Positions 32,093 to 41,020 are shown, counted from the stretch's first letter. The stretch is DNA of 44,617 bases from an uncultured Roseburia sp. (GCA_900557275.1 USRX01000014.1:1-44617), one strand, 5' to 3'. The notes: generated by a model from the sequence alone, not told the origin. Numbers and translations: made by a program.

Positions 32093-33121
32093 TTATTTGC
32101 CAAATCCGCAGTTCGGGTAAGTACATACATCACAGTTCAGGCAAAGACCGCCTTCTCCCAGTCTGCAGATATCTTCCCTTGTCATGATGTCATCTGCCAT
32201 TGCGCGCGGCAGTACCAGATCAAAGATGGTACGTTTTGCATACATAACGCATCCCGGCAATCCCATGACCGGAATCGTCTTTCCGTCTTTTTCATAATAA
32301 GCAAGCATCATCATTGCACCCGGAAGTACCGGAGCTCCATAAGATACAACCCTTGCTCCTGTATTTGCAATCGCGCCCGGTGTGCAGTCATCCGGATCTA
32401 CGCTCATGCCGCCGGTGCATACAACCATATCTGCTCCCTGCTCGATAAATGCAAGGATTGCTTCTGTAATATGAGCTTTCTCATCATCCACATAGGTCTG
32501 TCCAAGTACTTCTGTCGGGAACTCTGCCAGCTTATCTTTGATGACCGGTCCAAAAGTATCTTTGATGCGTCCTTTGAACACTTCGCTTCCTGTCGTAACG
32601 ATTCCGACTTTTTTCTTTTTATATGGAAGAATATTGAATATCGGCTGATCATTTCCTACCTTGCTTACAGCTTCCATTTTCTCTTTTTCAATAACAAGAG
32701 GAATGATACGGGTTCCAGCCAGTTTGTCACCGACTTTTACCATGGTATCTCCGTGTCTGGATGCGATCATCATCTGTTCAAAATTATTGACAGCAAGCAG
32801 ACGTTCTCTGTTGATTTTTAATACGCCATCTGCATCAGCAATCAGTTCGATTTTTCCCTCTTTTACATCAGAGCCATGCATGTGATTGCCCTTACACATG
32901 CTGTATAATACCTGTGCAGCCTCGTTTTCATGAAGCATTGTATCATCATTTTCCCAAACATAGAGATGCTCTTTTCCTACGGAAAGCAGTACCGGAATAT
33001 CCTCTTCTGTCACTACATGTCCCTTACGAAAGACCGCATCCTTTGTCACACCTCTGATGATCTGTGTGATATCCTGACAAAGAACATGTCCTACTGCATC
33101 TTCTGTTCTGATCAGTTTCAT
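32093..33121 (-). CDS. MoeA-like molybdopterin-binding protein with C-terminal cysteine cluster
   Basis: A 342-residue protein. The centre (about 165-305) is a MoCF/MogA-like molybdopterin-binding domain with VGIVTTGSEVFKGRI and VVCTGGMSVDPDDCTPGAI. The N-terminal half only loosely resembles MoeA and lacks its DKSPLDGYA motif. The C-terminus carries Cys327-x2-Cys330-x2-Cys333-x4-Cys338, a likely Fe-S or zinc site not found in MoeA. The ATG at 33121 with GGAGG nine bases upstream is preferred to a TTG at 33127. It may act as a dedicated molybdopterin carrier or insertase rather than a standard MoeA. Confidence 0.85.
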   Translation of the reverse strand: MKLIRTEDAVGHVLCQDITQIIRGVTKDAVFRKGHVVTEEDIPVLLSVGKEHLYVWENDDTMLHENEAAQVLYSMCKGNHMHGSDVKEGKIELIADADGVLKINRERLLAVNNFEQMMIASRHGDTMVKVGDKLAGTRIIPLVIEKEKMEAVSKVGNDQPIFNILPYKKKKVGIVTTGSEVFKGRIKDTFGPVIKDKLAEFPTEVLGQTYVDDEKAHITEAILAFIEQGADMVVCTGGMSVDPDDCTPGAIANTGARVVSYGAPVLPGAMMMLAYYEKDGKTIPVMGLPGCVMYAKRTIFDLVLPRAMADDIMTREDICRLGEGGLCLNCDVCTYPNCGFGK

Positions 33122-33208
33122 ACCCAAAAACCTCCATTTAATCTAAACCAATTCTTCTTTCGACTTGCATACGCTTTTCCACTCCATATACAGAGTCGCT
33201 TAGGTTAG

Positions 33209-33237
33209 ATTATAACAGTCTGGGATTCCATTGGCAA
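33209..33237 (-). promoter_or_regulatory. Promoter of the MoeA-like/unknown/moaC operon
   Basis: On the minus strand TTGCCA (plus 33232-33237) and TATAAT (plus 33209-33214) are 17 bases apart, and the -10 has an extended TG. It is about 90 bases before the ATG. The -10 region contains CAGACTGTTATA, a 12-mer also present at 30887-30898. A CTTAGG/CCTAAG inverted repeat brackets the promoter. Confidence 0.7.
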
Positions 33238-33260
33238 TCCTAAGAACTCTCTCACATATG

Positions 33261-34586
33261 CTAAATCATAATAACTGCAACAGCCGCATCCAGTATCTTT
33301 CTTGCCTGCTCCGGCGTATTTTCAGAGATTACCTTACTGACCATGTCATATCCAAGCTTTTCTATATAATCGACGCTGTAATAACTGGAAGCATTCAGAA
33401 GTTCTTCACATCTCTGTTCATCCGCGCACAGAACTTTTACGCAGCTCTCCCGGAAAATACGCGTAGCATTATTCAAAAGATCCAGACTTCCAAGAAGGTT
33501 ATCCGCAATAAGAGGTAAAAATGCATTCAGTTCAAATTCGCCTCTGGATGCGGCCATAGAAACTGCATTGTCATTGGCCATGACCTGAATCGATGTCTGA
33601 ATAACCATTTCCGGGATTACCGGATTGACTTTTCCCGGCATGATCGTGCTGCCCTGCTGCATAGCCTTCAAACGGATCTCTCCAAATCCACCATGTGGCC
33701 CGGAATTCATCAAGCGAAAATCTCCGGCGATTTTGGACAGATTAACTGCAAGCGCTTTCAGCAATCCTGATACTTCTACAAACACATCATTATTCTGTGT
33801 GATATCCATAGGATATTCTGCTGATGCAAGACCGATTCCCGTACTTTTCCTTAATTCCTCAATGATTCCAAACCTGTATTTTCTGGATGCCGTATCAGAA
33901 AGTCCTACTGCAGTACCTCCAATATTTACCTGACGAAGCCGCTCTTCAATTTTATAGATCCTCCACCGGTCTCTGGCAATTGCCTGTGCGTATGCGCCAA
34001 ATTCCTCACCCAGCGTGATTTCCACTGCATCCATAAGTTCGGTCCTTCCCAGTTTTCGGATCTCACTGTATGCATTTTCTTTCTGTTGTAATGCTTCCTG
34101 CAATTTTGCACATTCATCGCTGAGTACTCTTAATTTCTCGATTGCTGCAATACGAAGCGCCGTAGGATACACGTCATTGGTAGACTGTCCACGGTTAACA
34201 TCGTTCAATGGATGAATTTTTTCATATGCTCCGGGCTTCTCTCCCAAAATGATTAAAGCCAGATTTGCCAGTACTTCATTTGCATTCATATTTGTAGAAG
34301 TTCCTGCCCCGCCCTGCAGGGATTCCAGGGAAAAATACTGATCATATTTCCCGGAAAGCACCTTATCACAGGCCTGTATTAGCGCCTCATAAATATCTGG
34401 TCGGATACCCATTTTTTTATAGGTTACAGCTGCTGCCCGTTTTACTTTTACGATTGCATATATAAGACTTTTATTTGTTTTTTTATAATGAAGCGAAAAG
34501 TTCTCGATCGCCCGCAGGGTGTTAATTCCACGCAGATCGCTCTCACTGATCTGCATACTTCCTAAAATATCTGATTCTGTTCTCAT
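33261..34586 (-). CDS. aspA: Aspartate ammonia-lyase-like protein (fumarase/aspartase superfamily)
   Basis: A 441-residue lyase that should convert aspartate to fumarate and ammonia. The superfamily signature GSTIMPGKVNPVIPE (about 310) holds the flexible catalytic serine loop. SLQGGAGTSTNMNANEV and NRGQSTNDVYPTALRIA are the other two conserved regions. It is slightly shorter than classic AspA (about 468). The second ATG (34586) is chosen because AGGA touches the first one. It lies 136 bases downstream of hydF. A related lyase activity cannot be excluded, but the hydF neighbourhood fits aspartase-type genes seen with hydrogenase maturases. Confidence 0.85.
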   Translation of the reverse strand: MRTESDILGSMQISESDLRGINTLRAIENFSLHYKKTNKSLIYAIVKVKRAAAVTYKKMGIRPDIYEALIQACDKVLSGKYDQYFSLESLQGGAGTSTNMNANEVLANLALIILGEKPGAYEKIHPLNDVNRGQSTNDVYPTALRIAAIEKLRVLSDECAKLQEALQQKENAYSEIRKLGRTELMDAVEITLGEEFGAYAQAIARDRWRIYKIEERLRQVNIGGTAVGLSDTASRKYRFGIIEELRKSTGIGLASAEYPMDITQNNDVFVEVSGLLKALAVNLSKIAGDFRLMNSGPHGGFGEIRLKAMQQGSTIMPGKVNPVIPEMVIQTSIQVMANDNAVSMAASRGEFELNAFLPLIADNLLGSLDLLNNATRIFRESCVKVLCADEQRCEELLNASSYYSVDYIEKLGYDMVSKVISENTPEQARKILDAAVAVIMI

Positions 34587-34606
34587 AATCATTCCTATAC
34601 TACTTC

Positions 34607-34639
34607 TCTGATTCAGGATTATTTCCTCTCTGAATCAGA
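34607..34639. other. Inverted repeat between hydF and the aspartase-like gene
   Basis: Perfect 10-bp arms TCTGATTCAG (34607-34616) and CTGAATCAGA (34630-34639) with a 13-base loop. No T tract follows on the minus strand. It lies 20 bases before the downstream start codon and could tune expression of that gene. Confidence 0.45.
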
Positions 34640-34722
34640 TCTTCCTGTTGATGTCATCCTGCATCTGGTCTGCCATTTGTCTTTAACGCTGACAACTGCC
34701 AGATTCAGCCTTCTTTCCGTTA

Positions 34723-35928
34723 CTACTCTTCCAGCTCCTGCAGCAGATATGGGAAAATCTGAATGCTCCGTTTCAGGATTCCCTGCATATACGCGATGAT
34801 AATGCCATAATTTGTAAAAGGCACATTCTGATCCATGGCACACTTCATGCGATATCTCATTTCCCGTTCATTTAACATACATCCACCGCAATGAATGACC
34901 AGCGCATACGGAGAAAGATCTTCCGGAAATTCTGTTCCTGAACTGGTCGCAATCTCAATCTTCTTTCCTGTATAATTTTTCAGCCAGCGCGGAATCTTCA
35001 CGCTTCCAATATCATCGCACTGCCGGTGATGGGTACAGCCTTCAGATATCAGCACCTTATCTCCATCCTGAAGGTTTTCAATAGCCGCAACACCATGTAC
35101 TGCAGCATCCAGGAATCCTTTATACCGCGCCATAAGAATCGAAAACGAAGTAAGCGGCACATCATCCGGAACATCTGCTGATACTTTTGCAAATACCTGA
35201 CTGTCCGTAATGACCATAGACGGCTTCTTTCCCAGATGTTCTAACGTCTCACGCAATTCGTATTCTTTTACAACAATGGCTGTGGCATCGGCCTCCAGAA
35301 TATCACGGATTGTCTGCTGCTGCGGCAGGATCAGGCGACCTTTTGGCGCAGCTTTGTCAATCGGAACCACCAGAACTACAAAATCCGACGGGGTAATCAG
35401 ATCTCCTACAATCTGCAACTTCATCTCATCCGTTGGAGCCAGTTTTCCGATATGTTCTTTCAGTTCCCATATTCCCGTTCCCTGCATGGCACTGACATAT
35501 TGCTCATTCTGATAAACTTCAGGTATCTTCTCCAGTAAATCCGTTTTATTATACACAATGATATAAGGAATCTCTTTTTCTTTGAATATTTTTATCAGCT
35601 CCCGATCGCAGGACTTTAATCCCTCTGTAACATCTACGATCAAAACAGCGATATCAGTCTTATTCAGCACCTGTTTTGTCTTTCTGACACGCAGTTCTCC
35701 CAGTGCCCCCTCATCATCAAATCCAGGTGTATCAATGATCATGACCGGACCAATTGGCAGTAATTCCATCGATTTATAGACTGGATCTGTCGTCGTTCCT
35801 TTTGTATCAGATACAACTGCCAGTTCCTGTCCTGTTACTGCATTTACAACACTTGATTTGCCTGCATTTCTTCTTCCGAAAAAACCAATATGTACCCGAT
35901 TTGCTGCGGGTGTATTATTTAATCCCAT
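34723..35928 (-). CDS. hydF: [FeFe]-hydrogenase H-cluster maturation GTPase HydF
   Basis: A 401-residue scaffold on which the 2Fe subcluster is assembled before transfer to hydrogenase. The N-terminal GTPase domain has GRRNAGKSS (residues 18-26), the G3 motif DTPGF (66-70) and NKTD (127-130). The C-terminal cluster site has the conserved Cys298-x-His300 (CTHHRQCDDIG) and Cys347-x2-Cys350 (HCGGC). Length matches the family. Its presence means the organism makes an [FeFe]-hydrogenase. hydE and hydG are not in the window. The 467 bases upstream are AT-rich and contain only the etfA terminator. Confidence 0.96.
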   Translation of the reverse strand: MGLNNTPAANRVHIGFFGRRNAGKSSVVNAVTGQELAVVSDTKGTTTDPVYKSMELLPIGPVMIIDTPGFDDEGALGELRVRKTKQVLNKTDIAVLIVDVTEGLKSCDRELIKIFKEKEIPYIIVYNKTDLLEKIPEVYQNEQYVSAMQGTGIWELKEHIGKLAPTDEMKLQIVGDLITPSDFVVLVVPIDKAAPKGRLILPQQQTIRDILEADATAIVVKEYELRETLEHLGKKPSMVITDSQVFAKVSADVPDDVPLTSFSILMARYKGFLDAAVHGVAAIENLQDGDKVLISEGCTHHRQCDDIGSVKIPRWLKNYTGKKIEIATSSGTEFPEDLSPYALVIHCGGCMLNEREMRYRMKCAMDQNVPFTNYGIIIAYMQGILKRSIQIFPYLLQELEE

Positions 35929-36283
35929 GTTTTTCTCCTCCGTCTCTTTTTACGAATATCTGAATTTTCTACTGTAAGACACTTCTCACTGTTTTTATCA
36001 TTTTTTGTATTCAGCTGCATATTCCTCATCTTGACTGTTCACATATATTCTCAGTTCTACTTATAATATACTTATCATCTCATCTGCCATTTTTCTCAAT
36101 ATAGCAATCAGTATATCATATTTTTTTCAAAGATTCTTATTCTTTGTACACGAAATCTACTTTTATTTTTGTGCACAACAGCACAATTTAATCTGTTTTT
36201 CCATATAAAATAATTTCTTTAATGTGTGTATATGGCATGATAACATCTGTTCTTTCAAAAATTTTATCTCTAAAAAATAAAAA

Positions 36284-36326
36284 ATGCCCTGAACTTCCTA
36301 CTAAGAATAGAAATAGTTCAGGACAT
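36284..36326 (-). terminator. Terminator of the lactate/acyl-CoA dehydrogenase-Etf operon
   Basis: Arms ATGCCCTGAAC (36284-36294) and GTTCAGGACAT (36316-36326) form a stem with one G-T-type mismatch. On the minus strand the run TTTTTATTTTTTAG follows. It is 70 bases past the etfA stop. The rest of 35929-36283 shows no gene. Confidence 0.85.
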
Positions 36327-36395
36327 CTTATTATGGGATAAGATATAATTCCTTTTGTTTAAGTATTTGTTTAAGCAATTGATGGCAAGTTTAAT

Positions 36396-37382
36396 TTATG
36401 CCTGTTTAATCTTTTTGATCTCTTCGATCAGAAGCGGCAATACTTTCATGACATCTCCTACAATGCCTACATCTGCCACATCAAAGATTGCCGCATCTTC
36501 ATCTTTGTTAATGGCAATGATATAACCAGAACCGATCATACCGGATACATGCTGTGTTGCACCGGAAATACCACAGGCGATATAAAGCTTCGGCGCTACA
36601 ATCTTGCCTGACTGTCCTACCTGATGGGATCGACCGATCCATTCTTCTTCGATTGCCGGTCTGGTAGCGCCTACAACACCACCACATACATCAGCCAGTT
36701 CCTGTACAAGAGCAAAATTTTCTTTGCTTCCCATACCACGACCACCGGATACGATAACATCTGCTTCTTCCAGGTTTACAGTCTCTGCTACTTCTTTTAC
36801 AATGTTTGCAATCTTTGTAAATACCGACTCTTCCGGAATTGTTACGGTTTCTGTTATAATCTCTCCGGTCTTTCCAGACTCAATCTCTTTTGCAAAAGAA
36901 CCGCCACGAACGGTTGCTACTACCGGAAGTGTTTTCAAAACGACATCATTTAAAATATTTCCACCGTATACCGGACAGGTAAGTATGTACTTTTCTCCAT
37001 CTGCAACAATGTTCATAACATCAACGGCACAACCTGCATCAAATTTCTTTGCAGTCAGCGGTGCAATATCTTTGCCTTCCTGTGTAGCTGCTGCCAATAC
37101 CACTGCCGGTGTATATTTTTCCACCAGTTTTGCAAGCATCGCTGCACGCACTTCAGCACGTTTTTCTTCTGTTTTTACAATAACTGCTTTATCTGCGCCG
37201 GCCTCAATTGCTGTTTTTGCCGCTTCTTCCGGCTCTTTTTCCAGTACTGCTGCGATAACTTCCTCGCCTTTTGCATGTGCCAGCTCTTTTGCTTTTGCCA
37301 GAATCTCAAGTGCCGGACCTGCAGGAGCGCCATCTGCAGTCTCAACATATACTAAAATATTTTTTCCTTCTGTCAGACTCAT
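36396..37382 (-). CDS. etfA: Electron transfer flavoprotein, alpha subunit
   Basis: A 328-residue FAD protein that passes electrons between a flavin dehydrogenase and its partner. The C-terminal FAD domain (about 200-328) shows VSGGRGMGSKENF, GATRPAIEEEWI, QVGQSGKIVAPKLYIACGISGATQH and AINKDEDAAIF, all hallmarks of the family. Unlike some clostridial EtfA/LctC proteins it has no added N-terminal ferredoxin domain. AGGAGG precedes the ATG, 12 bases after etfB. Confidence 0.97.
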   Translation of the reverse strand: MSLTEGKNILVYVETADGAPAGPALEILAKAKELAHAKGEEVIAAVLEKEPEEAAKTAIEAGADKAVIVKTEEKRAEVRAAMLAKLVEKYTPAVVLAAATQEGKDIAPLTAKKFDAGCAVDVMNIVADGEKYILTCPVYGGNILNDVVLKTLPVVATVRGGSFAKEIESGKTGEIITETVTIPEESVFTKIANIVKEVAETVNLEEADVIVSGGRGMGSKENFALVQELADVCGGVVGATRPAIEEEWIGRSHQVGQSGKIVAPKLYIACGISGATQHVSGMIGSGYIIAINKDEDAAIFDVADVGIVGDVMKVLPLLIEEIKKIKQA

Positions 37383-37394
37383 TTTTACGACCTC

Positions 37395-38171
37395 CTACAA
37401 TACTTTGGCATCTGTGATAAGTGCCATTGCCTGAGCAACTGCCTCTTCCGGTGTCTCAGCTTTAATCTTTACGCCGGCCTGACGTTTTGCCGGTGCATAT
37501 ACTTTTATAACTTCCATAGATGATACAGGAAGTTCTCCTGCTTCCAGTTCTGCAATTGGTTTCTTTCTTGCAGCCATTTTACTCTTAATCGTCGGGTATC
37601 TCGGATCATAATTTGGCTTCTGAACTGTTACGACACATGGTGTGGAAGCTTCAATCTCATTGTATCCAATCTCTGTTTCCTGACGGATTACAGCTTTGCC
37701 ATCTGCGGTTTCCACTGCGATTACATTGGCAACTGCCGGAACATTCAACTCATCTGCCAGCAAAAGACCTGTCTGGCTCGCTGCATAATCCGTAGATTCT
37801 TTTCCGCAGAATATGATATCAAAAGTTTTGCCTTCTGCTTCTTCTATATCTTTTTTAGCTTTTGCGAGAAGTTTTGCTACTGCAGCGCTGTCAAGGCTTT
37901 CCGCATCCTCACATTTTACAAGGTATGCATGGTCTGCACCTACTGCAAGACAGTTTTTCAGGGAATTTTTTACACTGTCATCGCCAATGGATACAACAGT
38001 TACTTCTCCTTCCACTGCTTCTTTTAAACGTACGGCCATCTCTTCTGCATAGGTATCAAATGCATTGACAACAGGTGTAACGTCATCCAGCGCCGGTTTT
38101 CCTGTAGCTTCATTCAGGGAAATTTCTACAGAATCATCCGGAACCTGTTTAATACATACTAATATTTCCAT
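37395..38171 (-). CDS. etfB: Electron transfer flavoprotein, beta subunit
   Basis: A 258-residue partner of EtfA. The N-terminal MEILVCIKQVPD and the C-terminal KSKMAARKKPI segments are typical. The nucleotide-binding loop reads GKESTDYAASQTG (residues 123-135). In the bifurcating EtfB proteins I know the corresponding loop is DGDTAQVG-like, so it is unclear whether this Etf bifurcates electrons. AAGGAG precedes the ATG. The 159-base gap to the acyl-CoA dehydrogenase gene holds a GCCTTTCC/GGAAAGGC inverted repeat without a useful T tract on this strand. Confidence 0.96.
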   Translation of the reverse strand: MEILVCIKQVPDDSVEISLNEATGKPALDDVTPVVNAFDTYAEEMAVRLKEAVEGEVTVVSIGDDSVKNSLKNCLAVGADHAYLVKCEDAESLDSAAVAKLLAKAKKDIEEAEGKTFDIIFCGKESTDYAASQTGLLLADELNVPAVANVIAVETADGKAVIRQETEIGYNEIEASTPCVVTVQKPNYDPRYPTIKSKMAARKKPIAELEAGELPVSSMEVIKVYAPAKRQAGVKIKAETPEEAVAQAMALITDAKVL

Positions 38172-38330
38172 AATGATTTCTCCTTGTTGCTCTATGATTG
38201 CCTTTCCTGTGTTACTTTTTAGTTTGCGTGGAAAGGCTTTTTACTGCTATTGCAGTTGTAGATATGCCCAATATTTTCTTATTCCTGAAAAATACTGAGC
38301 ATATCCCTTTGGTTTATTTACCAATTCAAC

Positions 38331-39467
38331 TTATTTACCGATCACGCTGTTGGAGATGACAATTCTCTGTACTTCATTGGTACCCTCAAAGATCTGGAAG
38401 ATTTTAGCATCTCTTAAAAGTTTTTCTACCGGATATTCACGGCTGTATCCGTAACCACCAAACATCTGAATTGCTTCGGAAGCAACTTCCATTGCAATAT
38501 CGGAAGCATAACATTTTGCGATAGCAGACTCTTTTGTATACGGAAGTCCAAGATCCATTTTTGTCAGTGAATGGGCTACCATCTGACGTGCTACCTCTGT
38601 CTTGATTTCCATATCAGCTACTTTGAATTTTAATGCCTGATTTTTGATGATCGGTTTACCAAACTGAATTCTCTCTTTGCCATATGCGATTGCTTCGTTG
38701 ATACCTCTCTGTGCGATACCGGTTGCTACGCATCCCATCCAGGTACGAGCCTGATCCAGTGTTTCCATTGCGATATTAAATCCTCTTCCTTCTTCACCAA
38801 TCAGGTTGGAAGCCGGGATTCTGACATCTTCCAGAACAACATCGCATGTATTGGAAGTACGAATACCCATTTTATTTTCTTCTTTACCTGTACTTAATCC
38901 CGGTGTTCCTTTCTCTACGAAGAACATGGACATGCCTTTGACGCCTTTTGTTTTATCGGTCATAGCTGTTACACAGTAGAAAGAAGCAATACCACCATTT
39001 GTGATAAAGCATTTTCTGCCATTTAATACATACTCATCGCCATCTTTGACAGCTGTTGTCTTTCCTGCACTTGCATCAGAACCAGCTCCTGGCTCAGTCA
39101 GACAGAATGCGCCGAATCCGCCTTCCAGAATCAGATCACATGCTCTCTGTTTTAACTCTTCAGAACCTGCGATCAGAACTGGCTTCATTCCAAGTCCGCT
39201 GGCAGAAATCGTAGTTGCAAAACCTGCATCAGCGATTGCCATCTGCTCGATCAGTGCAGCCACATCTACACGGGAAAGTCCAGGTCCGCCGTACTCTTCC
39301 GGTACTTCCAGTGCCTGATAACCCTGCTCGATTGCTTTATCATAAATCTCTTTCGGCCATTCGCCTGAAACATCATATGCCTTACACTGTTCTACAACTT
39401 CTTTATCGCAGAAATTTTTTACATCCTGTAACAGATCCTGTGCTTCTTCAGAAATTAAATATGCCAT
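38331..39467 (-). CDS. Acyl-CoA dehydrogenase (short-chain/butyryl-CoA type)
   Basis: A 378-residue FAD enzyme that oxidises or reduces the alpha-beta bond of short acyl-CoAs, using Etf as redox partner. Signatures include CLTEPGAGSDASAGKT and the C-terminal FEGTNEVQRIVIS, where Glu361 is the expected catalytic base. Length is normal for butyryl-CoA dehydrogenases. No thl, crt or hbd gene accompanies it, so it is not the standard butyrate operon. It lies between a 2-hydroxyacid dehydrogenase and etfBA. AGGAGG precedes the ATG. Acrylyl-CoA or another enoyl-CoA is also possible as substrate. Confidence 0.93.
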   Translation of the reverse strand: MAYLISEEAQDLLQDVKNFCDKEVVEQCKAYDVSGEWPKEIYDKAIEQGYQALEVPEEYGGPGLSRVDVAALIEQMAIADAGFATTISASGLGMKPVLIAGSEELKQRACDLILEGGFGAFCLTEPGAGSDASAGKTTAVKDGDEYVLNGRKCFITNGGIASFYCVTAMTDKTKGVKGMSMFFVEKGTPGLSTGKEENKMGIRTSNTCDVVLEDVRIPASNLIGEEGRGFNIAMETLDQARTWMGCVATGIAQRGINEAIAYGKERIQFGKPIIKNQALKFKVADMEIKTEVARQMVAHSLTKMDLGLPYTKESAIAKCYASDIAMEVASEAIQMFGGYGYSREYPVEKLLRDAKIFQIFEGTNEVQRIVISNSVIGK

Positions 39468-39499
39468 TGTTTTTTCCTCCTGTTTATTCGATGTTTTTT

Positions 39500-40927
39500 T
39501 TAAAGTTTATAGCAGATTTTGCCTGGATTTAAGATCATCTTCGGATCAAATACCTCTTTGATTCCTTTCATCAGTCTCATGCTGGTATCCCCTGCAAACG
39601 CTGCCAGATAATCCATCTTACCATGACCGATTCCGTGTTCGCCGGAAATCAGTCCACCGCACTCTGCTGCTTTTTTATAAATGATATCCATGAAATCAGC
39701 CACCTGTTTTTTAAATTCGGCTTCATCCATTTCATTTGCACACGCATAAATATGTAAATTGCCATCGCCTGCATGACCAAAACTCTTGATCTTAAAGTCA
39801 TAATTGGACTCCAGAGATTTTACGAAAGTAAGATATGGGGCAATCTCAGTAACTGGTACAACGACATCGCATTCATCCAGAAGCTTGGTCTCTGCTTCAA
39901 TTGCTTCCAAGAAAGAACTTCTTGCTGCCCATGCATCTTTCTTTTTCGCCGGAGTATCTGCGATCAGTACATCGATTGCGCCAGCTTCCAAAACAACTTC
40001 TGCTGCTTTCTCTGTGATTTCTTCCAGAGATTCCATATCATCGCCATCAAAGGTTACCAGCAGGTAGGCGCCAATGTCAGTTCCTTCCAGTTTCTGTGGG
40101 AATACGCTCTTTCCAAGATAACGCTCGGATGCAAGAACAATTTCTTTTTCCATAAATTCGATTGCCTGTGGCTGCAGATGCTCCATGGAGAATTTCGGAA
40201 CAGTTGCGATACAATCCTCGAGGTTTTCGTAAGGAATGATCAGGCTGATGGTCTCTTTCGGAGCCGGAATCAGTTTCAATGTCAGTTCTGTAATGATACC
40301 CAGTGTTCCCTCTGATCCGATCATCAGATTTAACAGGCTGTATCCGGTAGATGTTTTGGAAACGGTTGCACCCAGTTTTACGATTTCTCCGGTAGGAAGT
40401 ACTACTGTCATTGCTCTGACATAATCTCTAGTACAGCCATACTTTACAGCTCTCATGCCACCTGCATTGGTAGATACATTTCCGCCGAGAGTTGCAAATT
40501 TTTCACCCGGATCTGGCGGATATAAAAGTCCCTGCTTCTGTGCATCCTCAGCCAGCTGGTTAAGCAGAACGCCTGCCTGTACATGTACAACGAAGTTTTC
40601 TTTGTCATATTCCAGAATCTTATTCATCTTGGACATATCAATCATGACACCGCCATGGAGTGCTACAGCTGCACCGGTAAGTCCGGTTCCTGCACCTCTC
40701 GGAATTACAGGAATGCTGTTTTCATAACACAGCTTCATGATTGCTGAAATATCCTCTGTTGTAGTAGCTTCAATCAATACACTTGGAGCTCCTTTGCCAT
40801 AGATTGGCATCTCATCATGGGCATAATCATCATTGATCTCATCTCCCACAAATACTTTGCCCGGAACAATCTTTTTAAATTCTTCCACAAGTTCCGGTGT
40901 TACTTCATTGTAACTGAACTCTGCCAT
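39500..40927 (-). CDS. FAD-linked 2-hydroxyacid (lactate/glycolate) dehydrogenase, GlcD family
   Basis: A 475-residue cytoplasmic flavoprotein. The FAD_binding_4 domain (about 40-180) contains IPRGAGTGLTGAAV and GGNVSTNAGGMRAVKYG. The FAD-oxidase C domain (about 215-455) has the catalytic HAGDGNLH and SGEHGIGHGK motifs. Related Etf-linked enzymes oxidise lactate to pyruvate in acetogens and gut Lachnospiraceae. A longer frame to 41032 is rejected because AAGGAGGA stands eight bases before the ATG at 40927. It is the first large gene of the operon, and the TGGTnnnACCA operators upstream suit a lactate-responsive FadR/LldR-type repressor. The stereochemistry is not evident. Confidence 0.93.
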   Translation of the reverse strand: MAEFSYNEVTPELVEEFKKIVPGKVFVGDEINDDYAHDEMPIYGKGAPSVLIEATTTEDISAIMKLCYENSIPVIPRGAGTGLTGAAVALHGGVMIDMSKMNKILEYDKENFVVHVQAGVLLNQLAEDAQKQGLLYPPDPGEKFATLGGNVSTNAGGMRAVKYGCTRDYVRAMTVVLPTGEIVKLGATVSKTSTGYSLLNLMIGSEGTLGIITELTLKLIPAPKETISLIIPYENLEDCIATVPKFSMEHLQPQAIEFMEKEIVLASERYLGKSVFPQKLEGTDIGAYLLVTFDGDDMESLEEITEKAAEVVLEAGAIDVLIADTPAKKKDAWAARSSFLEAIEAETKLLDECDVVVPVTEIAPYLTFVKSLESNYDFKIKSFGHAGDGNLHIYACANEMDEAEFKKQVADFMDIIYKKAAECGGLISGEHGIGHGKMDYLAAFAGDTSMRLMKGIKEVFDPKMILNPGKICYKL

Positions 40928-41020
40928 CTTCTTAATCCTCCTTAAATCATGTTCTCTATAGGTATGGCTGATTCCTACGAATTGCCCTTTTTCTGTCCAC
41001 TGAATTTTTATCGCATGCAT

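Noticed and set aside
24565..33127. Molybdenum cofactor riboswitch in the accessory cluster
   Set aside because: I found no leader long enough or with the expected GC-rich multi-stem layout before the enzyme, moeA-like or moaC genes.
20289..33127. Integrated mobile element carrying the molybdenum cluster
   Set aside because: I see no integrase, transposase, attachment-site duplication or tRNA boundary around it. Horizontal acquisition is possible but is not shown by the sequence.
34619..34843. 74-codon minus-strand frame between hydF and the aspartase-like gene
   Set aside because: It overlaps the 3' end of hydF out of frame and has no RBS or recognisable domain.
36724..37434. Long plus-strand open frame (236 codons) opposite etfA
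   Set aside because: It is antisense to a clear etfA, has low-complexity Ser/Ala/Thr composition and no convincing RBS. It is a shadow of the real gene.
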